Source: Bigelowiella natans CCMP2755 (taxonomy: Eukaryota > Cercozoa > Chlorarachniophyceae). From it: a stretch of 28,942 nt of DNA. The notes under the pieces were generated by a model. The model ran no database searches. It was not told where the DNA came from and saw only the letters and a program-made list of their open reading frames with translations. Within the stretch, counting starts at the first letter, position 1. Each line of letters starts with the position of its first letter. Location: assembly GCA_000320545.1 (NCBI GenBank), contig ADNK01000902.1, positions 1-28,942 of the forward strand, given 5' to 3'. Below are positions 1 through 10,486 of this stretch, one piece after another. A program made the translations under genes and the position numbers.

Positions 1-238
1 CCGTAGCAGGGACGTGTGTGCTATTCTGGTTAAGGCAAAGGCAGATGTAAATTTGCTAAACAAGGAGGTCGGTAGTAGTAATACATGATTATCATCATGA
101 TCACAGGTGCAATCTTCTGTCCTTACTAATCAAACAGTAACACAACTTCATTTCTGACTCACTAAATCAGAATAATACATGATGTATTTCAGGGTGAAAG
201 TGCATTGATTGTTGCGACACGAATGGAGGTAAGAGTTA

Positions 239-274
<36 letters not shown>

Positions 275-837
275 GGTGGCAGCTCGTTATCATCATCATC
301 ATCATCATCATTATCATCATCACCCATCTTTATTTCTGAACAACACGAACAAATGAACGAATTCTAAGCGTAAGAGCATAGCAAGTTTAAGGATCGCACA
401 GTAGTAGCAGCTAAATCTTAAAATTGATCATGATGACAATGATGGTAGTGATGACGATGATTATGATGATAAGGATGATGATAACGATTTTAGTAACGAC
501 GACGATGATGATGATGATGATGATGATGATAATCACCTTCCTGCAGGCTGCTGGCTGTGTGAAAGAGCTGTTGGAAAATAAAGCTGATCCAAATTTAAAA
601 AGTCAGTGAGTCGTTGCGTAGTAATGCTGGTGCTGGTGCTGCTGCTGCTGCTAATAAAAATAGATGATCGTCGTCCTCTGGCATTACATTACATTGTAGG
701 CAGCAGGGCTGATGTTGACTCTCCGCTGTTTCTTTCCATTCTTCACAACAATTCTCGGTAGAAGCATCATTCTCACAACCATGGCTACTTATTATCAATT
801 CGCCGTGCTAATACTCAACTTCCAAGCCTAAAAACAA

Positions 838-874
<37 letters not shown>

Positions 875-1038
875 GTGATTCGAAGATATATGGCTCCTCC
901 TCTCCTCCCCCTCACCCTCTTCCTCATTCTCATCCTTTTGTTTTCACTATTATTATCGTCAACAACATGATCGAAACAGCTGCTTTGACCTTCTCGTCAA
1001 GATGAAAGCAAACTTAAACGCTCAGGATAAGGTAGTTG

Positions 1039-1074
<36 letters not shown>

Positions 1075-1563
1075 CACTACTACTAGTAGAATAGCTGTAG
1101 TAGCAAAGCAGTATTTCTTGATGTGTCGGTGGTAGTGGTGGAGGTGTTGTGGTGATTTGAGAGGTCCAATCACAAGGAGTAATGATGTCATCATCGTCGT
1201 CATTTACAGTACAACTACTACTACTACTACAACTACTTCCTTAGAAAGGAGACACGCCTCTTGGAATTGCGTGCATGAGCAACCATGATATCGCTAAGGT
1301 AGTAAGTAGTAGCTACAAGTAGAACCCTCTGTGCTGCTCGCTGTAGCACGTACACCAACAACACAACAAGCTGCTCTCTTACAACAAGTGGGAAGGATTG
1401 CATCTTATCATCACGGTGCTAAATTCTCTAAAAAATCTAACCCTTGTCTCCCCGCCCATCAATCAATAGAAATTGATAGCAGTAAAAGCAGACCTTGACA
1501 AGGTAGTAGCACTAACAAATGCAGGCCTGACCTGCAATAGCACAAACGAAAGCATAGATAATA

Positions 1564-1607
<44 letters not shown>

Positions 1608-2330
1608 AATTCGTGTGTGTGCGTGTGTGTGCGCGGTAGCACAATTCTATATGTCCGGGGGCATCATCACCGTAATAATATTCATTCCTTCTTCCCTCCT
1701 CCTCCACCCTCCTCCCTCTCCTCTAATCATCCTTCATCGTTTCATTCACCCCCTGGAAATAAGAGCAATTTGCGCGGTGACACCCCTTTGATGCTTTGTG
1801 GGATGTACTCTGCTCCGGCAGTTGCAAAGGTCGGTAGGTCGGTCAGCAGTAGCGACGAATTGAATGATAACGATGATGATGGTAACAAAGAGTTTCATAC
1901 TCTTCGATTGTCTTTGAGTCTGTTTTGCCTCCTCCTCCTCCTCCTCCTCCTCCTACTACTACTATTACTACCATTCCCTTGCTCTCGATAGCTGTTGGTG
2001 GAAGCAAAATGCGACGTAAATTTAAAGAACAAAGATGGGCAGACAGCTGGTGAGTTGGCTTCTCAGGCGTCATTTACCGAGACAGACAAAGAAGATCTCT
2101 TAATAAAGGTAATGTCTTTTTAAGTAGATAGTGATGATGACGATGACGACGACGATGATGCTTGCCGCTCATTTCCATCAAGTACAGTAACGAATACCTG
2201 GCCGAACAAAGACAATGATATGTGCACAAACATAATATAGGTTCGTAAAGCCCAGGCTAGGGGTGATCATGAGGAAGCTAGGGAGTTTCTGCAGGCATGG
2301 AAAGAAAGCAGGGGGGTCTTTTCGTCATAG
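1..2330 (+). CDS. Ankyrin-repeat protein, 3' part of a multi-exon host gene (partial)
   Basis: The gene enters from the left edge. My splice model is ..67, 193-228, 547-605, 707-757, 980-1031, 1245-1298, 1470-1502, 1764-1829, 1992-2108, 2241-2330; all introns are GT-AG and the phases close to one frame of about 207 codons ending in TAG at 2328. The joined exons read as ankyrin repeats: KAKADVNLLNKE, GESALIVATRME, ELLENKADPNLK, DLLVKMKANLNAQDK, KGDTPLGIACMSNHDIAK, KLIAVKADLDK, RGDTPLMLCG, LLVEAKCDVNLKNKDGQT. The last exon is charged and not a repeat. Ankyrin repeats bind other proteins; no partner or catalytic domain can be read here. Most exons carry only half a repeat. The exon 707-757 is the least certain because its repeat is poorly conserved. 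The N-terminus, and so the protein class, lies outside the window. Confidence 0.8.
240..321. repeat. Intronic triplet microsatellites (AGT)n, (GGT)n, (ATC)n
   Basis: Three adjoining triplet tracts in the intron between the second and third visible exons of the ankyrin gene. A GAT tract at about 498-531 lies in the same intron. Confidence 0.9.
841..870. repeat. (CAG)n microsatellite
   Basis: Ten uninterrupted CAG units inside an intron of the ankyrin gene. Confidence 0.95.
1041..1084. repeat. (CTA)n microsatellite
   Basis: Nearly perfect CTA tract that begins a few bases after the donor site of the 980-1031 exon, so it lies within the intron. Confidence 0.95.
1566..1598. repeat. (CT)n microsatellite
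   Basis: Dinucleotide tract in an intron of the ankyrin gene; a CTC tract at about 1927-1956 lies in the next intron. Confidence 0.95.
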
Positions 2331-3440
2331 TAATGAGGATTCATTATGACGGTGCATAAACAAAGGGATGCAAACAAGTTTGTTCGATGACAGCGTATCA
2401 ATGCTGATCGACACAATCCTGAAGCTATGAAATTGCATGTGCGCCGAATTCATAGACGGATCGAATGCAGCACACATACCTGCCCATGACGGATGAGCGC
2501 TGCGTGCTGTGTCTAGATGTACACGCTACATGTACACGTACCATTCATCTCTAGCAGCAGCCTCTTTGATTCGGCATTGAATGTTGTGCAGATGTCATTG
2601 AACACTTTCAGGTGTGGCCAGCATGCAATGAGCGAAGAATGATGATGTCCAATGAGATGTGCACGGTGACATGGCGCGATGCATTCGCTTGCTAGCTTGT
2701 GCTGTGTGTGGCAACAAATACAAGGCTAAAGGCTACGTGTCCATCCATGCGTGGCATGTCACAAGTTGATGCTACGCCTCTAGAAATCCTCATTGCCGTT
2801 GCATGTGCTAGTAACCACAGTCTAGATGCCAGTGTTCATTGGCTCTTGCTTTGAAATGCATTTGTTTGCAGTCAAATGGAAGACAAAACAATGTGGGGAA
2901 AATGCTACTAGGAATCTCATGCACTACTGTGCAGCTACAACACGGAGACACCAGCAGGTCACTTTTTTAGCATTGCGACGCGCAAATCAAACCAAATTTG
3001 TACACACGCCTTATCATTGATTGTTTGTTTAATTGGCATTTGCCGATTCTACAGCACATCTCATTAATATGAGCGTAGCGTACTGAGGACTTCACACAGC
3101 TAGACAGTCATGTCGCATGCAAAATTTACTTTGCATTTACTTTCCGTGAATATCACGCAAAAATTATGACTATCAGTGGATCTTGGTTTCATGATTAACG
3201 AATTTAAAAGTTGTCATCTATCAAATAACCATTCAAAGGCATCGCCTAGGTTATCATTCGTATCAGTATCGTTTGTTCCCTTTTTCCTGCGCGCTTTGAT
3301 TTCATTGCAAGTTGAAATAAAGCCTTCCGGTAAGTCTCTGACAGCGAACACTCGACCAGCATTCGACTACACAATAATAATCCCATTGACAATATTATAC
3401 CCGTGAATAATAACTCAAAGATGATGATGATGCCAACAAT

Positions 3441-3473
<33 letters not shown>

Positions 3474-3698
3474 TGAAACGAAGTAAACAATGGAACACTG
3501 TTCGAAATATTTAGTAGTCGAGAATTATAGCACGCAACAGCAGCAACAACAACATAGACGACACTTATTGATTGTCCAATAATCACCTTTAATCCCACAA
3601 CATATCGCGTCAAGAATCGTTTGAAGGCCTATAGAATTAATTTATAATGCAGCCACAATATTAGTTTCTTTTTGTATAATGAGAAAAACAGTTGTTTA
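2331..3698. other. Intergenic spacer between two convergent host genes
   Basis: No intact gene was found. The left half (about 2395-2770) is poor in microsatellites and holds short frames resembling broken C2H2 zinc fingers, such as HVRRIH and CAVCGNKY followed by HAWH, separated by stops and frame changes. A GAT tract lies at 3441-3473. Both flanking genes end here, so poly(A) sites are expected, but I could not pin one down. Confidence 0.6.
3441..3473. repeat. (ATG/GAT)n microsatellite
   Basis: Eleven triplet units in the spacer downstream of the exportin-5 stop codon. Confidence 0.95.
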
Positions 3699-4633
3699 TT
3701 ATTTGTTACGTAGTATTACCCTTCGTTTATTCTTATCCCCAGGTTCATTGATGATTGTCTTTTCAAGATTGATGATTTCTTGAGGAGGAATTCCTGGAAT
3801 CTGCTGCAGCAGCTTTCGTAGGCCATCCAGACCGAGTGGTACAAGTATCTCGTACATCTAAATGGTGGTGGTGGTGGTGGTGGTGATGAGAATCAAATGA
3901 TGTTGTAAACCATAACAATAATGATGATGATGATGTGATGATGATGATAATGATGGTGATAATAATGATAATAATGATAATGGTGGTGATGATAATGATA
4001 ATGATGGTTGTGGTACTTTGCTCTACTTCATTCTTGATTTCCTCCCTTTTATCATCCCTTTGTTTCGTTTGATTCAAATAGCTACTACTACTGCTACTAC
4101 TACTGCTACTACTACTACTACTACTACTACTACTATTGGCATGCTAGCACCTCTTTAAGAAGTCCCATATGAGCTCCGTGAGTAGCTTCTTCCAGCTCTT
4201 TTCTTAATCTTTCAAGTACCTCCAAAGAGGTCTGGAACACCTTTATCATGAGATGTCCTGTGTTTTGACGAGCCACTGCAGACTTAATCATTGGAGGGAC
4301 GAATCGAAGAACTGACATGTTAAGAAGGAGGGGGAAAGAGGAAATGATGATCAGGAGGAGGAGGAGGAGGAGGAGGAGGAGGAGGATGAGGTGGTGGCAA
4401 GGAGGACGAAGAGGAAGAAGAAGTTATTCATAGAAAATGAGAATCGTTCATGATCAAGAAAAACAACAAAGTCCAGGCTACCAAAGGTACACGCATTGAC
4501 GCTTGAAGGGCTATCTGGCCATATCATAAGTGCCATGAATATTGCCATTGTTAACTACCATAGAAGAGAGCATTCGTCGTTAAATATATTGATGATGATG
4601 ATGCACAAACAAGCAAGAAATCAAGCAAGTGAC

Positions 4634-4668
<35 letters not shown>

Positions 4669-5742
4669 AGCAAAATGATAGAGATGTTGCTACGATCTGT
4701 TGTTGGCAGCAGACAAAAGTGTGAATAATACGGTGTTCGCTTGTTAAGCAGTAAATCATCATTGTATAGTATGGAAAACACATCCTTTTCAACCACGAAG
4801 ATAGATAGATAGATAGATAGATCATATATCACAACAAAATACTCTCAATGATAGTTATATCATGAATCGATTACTACATACATTGAGAAGGTTCCTGTCC
4901 GTGATGATGAGCTCTAACACCATATTGGATCTTTGGATTTGTTCTTTCGAAGGCACGTGAGGGTTGGTCTGCTGCTCCTTGATTCGTTTGGTTTCACCCG
5001 TTTTGCCTTCATCCAGTAGGTTTTTAGCTCCCTGAGCAAAGGCAAAGTAAGCAAACAACACATAGGAAGGAAGGAAGGAAGGAAGGATCAGCAACAAGGC
5101 TGATGATGATGATGACGAAATGACGATGGCACGAGGAAGAAGGGGGTTGGTGCTGGTGGAGCTCAGAAAAACAATAGCAGTAGGCAGCAGCAGCAGGTCG
5201 CTTCGCATTGTTGTTGCACATTCTCCCCCACCCCCCCCCGCCTCCTGTTCTAGTGACACATATATGTTGTTCTACTAGGTCTAGTGACGTGTGGTAGTAG
5301 GTAGCTATGTTGGGGTAGCAGTAGTAAGAGTACCGATGTCGCTGTTGGAGGATAGAACGTATTCCTCACAGAACGAATACCGGAGATTCCCATTGGAACA
5401 CACAATAGTGTACTTATACAATGGACAAACGACCTCTGGACGTCAGTTAGAGTTGACACCTCACGTATCTCATCCTGATGATGATGATTAATGATGATGA
5501 TGATGATGATGATGATGATGGTGATTGATCACATGAGAGAGTAAATCGCATATGATTAGTTTGTATTCGTAACTAGTAACTGGCAAAGAAAGCTGCCTCT
5601 CGGACATCATAATTAAGAGACTACTATCAACATCATCTCAAATTTCTCTTCATCATCGTCATCATCATCTTCTTCCCTATTTATCGCCTCCTTTGGAATA
5701 ATGAAGAATAGTCATCTTTGAGTATCTAATATCACTACTACT

Positions 5743-5780
<38 letters not shown>

Positions 5781-6879
5781 ACCACAGCACTAGAAGACGC
5801 TGCTGCTGCCTCTTTTCGATCATCACAACCGGCACGACCACCCTGTGTCTGCTGCTGCTGCTGCTGCTGCTGATTGAGCCGTGCGGCGCATTGAGCCCAG
5901 CCTTGGCCTAATCTAGAAAATATTCCGTGGAAGATAGATCCAAGAAGCCGCTGAAAGGCCACAATCTGACCCTTGTTCTAAGGTGGTAATAGTAGTAGTA
6001 GTAGTAGTTCATCAAACATGTTTTTGTTGTTGTGACTGTTGTCGTGAAACCGCTGCAATAAGAGGTTGAACGAAGAAAAGGGTGGTGATAGATAGTAACA
6101 ACGTAGATTTGTAATACAGGTGTGATGATGTTCGTACATGGATGAATGTATGGATGTGTATGTGTGTGTGTGTGCGGATGGATGGATGGATGGATGGATG
6201 GATGGATGGTGCTGGTAAATTCAACTTGCTTTGTTTCTCATCATCACACAGTTAAGGGATGATGACTTTCAAATAAGTTGTTAGAGACTCTAATAATACA
6301 AATGATAATAACAACAATAATAATGGTAATAAATAACAATTCTAATAATACCGTGAGCGGGAAATATTTGAGAAGGTTGGGAAGCAGCTGATCTGTGACG
6401 ACTTTGAGGTATATCGAAGGCATTGTCTTCAAACTACCGAACGCTGTTTGCCCCAAAAGGCCTCCATCCATTGCGACCTTGCAAGTAAGGTGTAAGTTAG
6501 TAGCAGTAGTAGGATTATATTACTAAAGCATAGAAATGATCCTACTTACTGGTTACAAATTCATCATTTACCAACATATAAACAGCATTACATTTTCACT
6601 CCATTCTTCCCTTTCCCAGTAGCTATCATCCTTACGTTTCCCTTGTTTTTCTCCCCCCCCCCCTCTCTCTCTCTTATATAGGTCTCAACCTTAGTTCCCC
6701 CTCGTTTGCCCCTCTCTCACTCTCTTATATATTAAGATTAATTTCATAGCTGCATGTATTTTAACGGCACCACCACCACCACCGCCGCCGTCAATACAAG
6801 CAACAACAACAACAACAACATAGTATATTAATGTTGCATCTCTTCCTAGTAAAGCAGTGGATTGCATAGAAAAATGATC

Positions 6880-6911
<32 letters not shown>

Positions 6912-7605
6912 CCGGGAATAAGTCCTGTGGTACATACTTTGCTGCATATCCAAGGAGCACGTAGGCGCATGCTCTTACAGTCCGAAACCATGTATGCATT
7001 TCCCTTACAATTAATTGCTGCTTCTGATATTGGTGCTGCTGGATCTGATCTTTGGCAAGGAGCTTGCGCAATGCCTCTTCCATCATTTCTCGTGTTTCTT
7101 TCAATGATGCTTGCACTTGTGGCGGCAACTTCGATGATATAGAAGGGTCAAGTGCCCTATTGGTACACCCTGTAAGCAGCATTAATGCTCTTATACGCTC
7201 TTTGCTGAGAAGATGTCTTATCACACCCCTCAGGTGTTCTGGAATATGTGGCAACGATGAACTACTAGAGCTCTTTTCTTCGTTCTTGTCCCTTCCCAAT
7301 GCAGTGTCTGCATACCCCCTCTCCACACTCCTCGTCTGTTTTGAAGCAATTAGCGTGTGACGTATCAAGCCGCGTAAAAGATCTAGAGCCCACCTGAGAA
7401 TAAATGACACATAAAAAAAAAAAATAATAATAATAAAGCTCATTATATCGTCAATCAATCAAACAACCAAGCAACCAATCAATTACGTAGTCGAAGGAAC
7501 ATAGGAAGATCTACTCCTACTACTATTACTACTACTAGTAGTACTACTAACTTACTATGGTTATACCACCCCAATACAATACGATTACTTCATCACTCTC
7601 CTCAC

Positions 7606-7639
<34 letters not shown>

Positions 7640-7912
7640 TAGTATACCATATTTCCTGACGAATCTTTCTGCAAGAAGCATCATGGAGTGTCTTGAGACT
7701 AGGAAGGCCAGTTGCCTGTACAAAGGACTTGACATCCCTAAGTAGTAGCCGTCATAGATAGGAGGAGGAGGAGGAGGAGGAGTAGTTGCAATGAAAGGGG
7801 GTACGAGTGTCAGTAGTAAATAACATGACGACGACTTGTAGATAGATAGATAGATAGATAGATAGAAGATGGTGAAGTGATCATTTAGACGACGATGATG
7901 ACCGATTATGAT

Positions 7913-7951
<39 letters not shown>

Positions 7952-8740
7952 TACTACTACTACTTGAACAATGTTGTCGCATGGTGGTCAAATCTCTTGA
8001 GCGGGTCCACGATGATGAACTTGATGAAATTCACTTGCTCGGCGTTAGGAATTTCGTTAGAGATTGGCATAAGACACTCTATCAAGCTCATCTTCTCTTC
8101 GTCTCTAACCCATCCATGGCCTTTCTTCATGATAGACTGTACCATCTGCGACAACACCTTGAAGGAGCGGGCTAGATTTGATCGATGTCTTTTGGTAATT
8201 TTGATCAGTGAATCTAAAGCCCGGCGACGACAAATCATTGTGTCCTGCGTAGCAACAGCAACAGCAACAGTAATAGGAAGATCATATATATATAAACTTC
8301 TCTACTAATTATTACTACTACACTGTTATAACTCTCCAACTACCTTATCTAAGTGATCTGCAGGTATCTTTGCTTGATTGGGTGTCCTATATTGGACACC
8401 TAAAGATAATAATAGTAGTAGAAGGAGAAAGGATAATTCATAACAAGAGGCGTGAATCGGTTATACATACTACAAGTCAATCACCCGCTCATTTAATTCC
8501 TGGTACAACTACTTCCGTGTCAAAAGCATACATCGAAAGCATTACTCTCACATGATCGTCGATTTTGTCACAATGCACGATATGTTCTTCTCTGGTTTAT
8601 CAGTATTCTGAACATTATTATGCGTCCATCTTTGTCCACATCGTCCAGACATCACTATCATCATCATCATCATCGCCATGTAACAATCCATTTGATTATT
8701 TGTCTTGGTCATAACAACCAGTAACACTCAAAGCATGATG

Positions 8741-8772
<32 letters not shown>

Positions 8773-9266
8773 CTTCTCTTCTAATACCTTCCAGGAGGGT
8801 CTTTAGGGCAGCTGTGATCGCGTCTTGGTTGACTTGGTAAAGAGGATGCAGCAAGCCAAGAGTCACATACTGAAAGCATCGTGTCGAAGATTTCAAGTTC
8901 TTGGCAGCTAACAGCCCTCGCAGCAGGTTCCCAAGGCTACTCAAGACTTTTTGGTCGTTTTGGGATTTCTTAGGAATTGCACGGACTACATGCTCAGTTC
9001 CAGAGGTAAAGTTCTTTCAGGAGGTGATGTGATGGAATGGAAGAAGATGAAAAAGAAGAAGAAGAAGAAGAAGAAGAATACGGGAAAGGAAGGAGGGAGA
9101 GGAGAAGGAGGAGGAGGAGGAGGAGAAGCAGTAAGATAAGCATCGGCACATTAGTAGTACACAGTATAAACAACAACGCATGTTGCAATTCATAGTCATA
9201 TTCTCTCTGTTGGTGGAATCTTTGCAACATCCTTTACTACCTCAACACTTCTTCGACTACTACTAT

Positions 9267-9305
<39 letters not shown>

Positions 9306-10333
9306 AAATTACTACAAATTCTGTTATTCTGTCATACGATGACTGACCTCAAGGAGAGCCTCGAATTGCTGCTGCTGCTGCTGCTGCATGCTGTGGAGCA
9401 GCTTGAGGTAACCACACACCAAGTGATTAACAACCAACGGAGGATGTAATCTAACGAGATTTTCCATCAACACATGAAGTTGACTACGAAGACCGGCAAA
9501 TGCATGGTGATGATCCTTCTCAGTCCCATATTCACTAGACATACTCTTCCAGCTACGGCGTGTGTTCTGCTTCAAACAGGCGTCGAAAATCTTTACAGCA
9601 AGATTTTCTCGCCATTCAGAGTCCACGACCTATGAATATACATAAATTTACCAATCATCGATAAGGCAAGATGTTACATATGTTACTCCTCGAGCTATCA
9701 ATATGACAATAAATTATGATAACAGCAACGATGACGACAACGATCAATGTTTCATAAATTTGTCACATGGCTGTTGTTGATGTCTTGATTCTCGATGTTG
9801 GCGCACCACTACCTTGTTCCATTTGTAACGTAGAAGATGCATACACATTTCTATCCCTCGCCTCGCAATGGAGATCAAGCTGCAATTATATACATATGGT
9901 GGAACACAGAAGAACAACAACATATTTTACTTATGCACCGGCTGTGTAATCGCTCGTCGATAGTTTTCTTCTGAATGACTTCATAAATTATGATTGCATC
10001 TGTTTCTTCCCCCCTATCATCTCCCTCTCTTGAACAATATAAGGCAGTACGATGTATACTTAATTCCTAACGTAGTACTCGTGATTAAGCAGCTGCAACG
10101 TAAGATTGAGAAACTTGAATCTCATCTTCTTGTTACTGTCTCCTCCCCCTTCCACAATAAGGTCTACATGATTACGCATGAGCTTATTGAGAGGCGAGAT
10201 GACAGCCTGTAGCAGCAAGCTCCTTCTCTCAACATCGGTGATTTTAGTCTTCAATAGTGTCTCGTTTGTGTTCAACATAGGGGCCCACAATTTGTACAGA
10301 ATGGGATTGTATCTGAACAATAACACATAAGAC

Positions 10334-10365
<32 letters not shown>

Positions 10366-10450
10366 ATTATCACAGCATGGCTACATTTTTACTATGTAAT
10401 TCTATTCATTCCTGCGTCCTTGTGCTACTACATATTTAGTAATATGTGTT

Positions 10451-10486
<36 letters not shown>

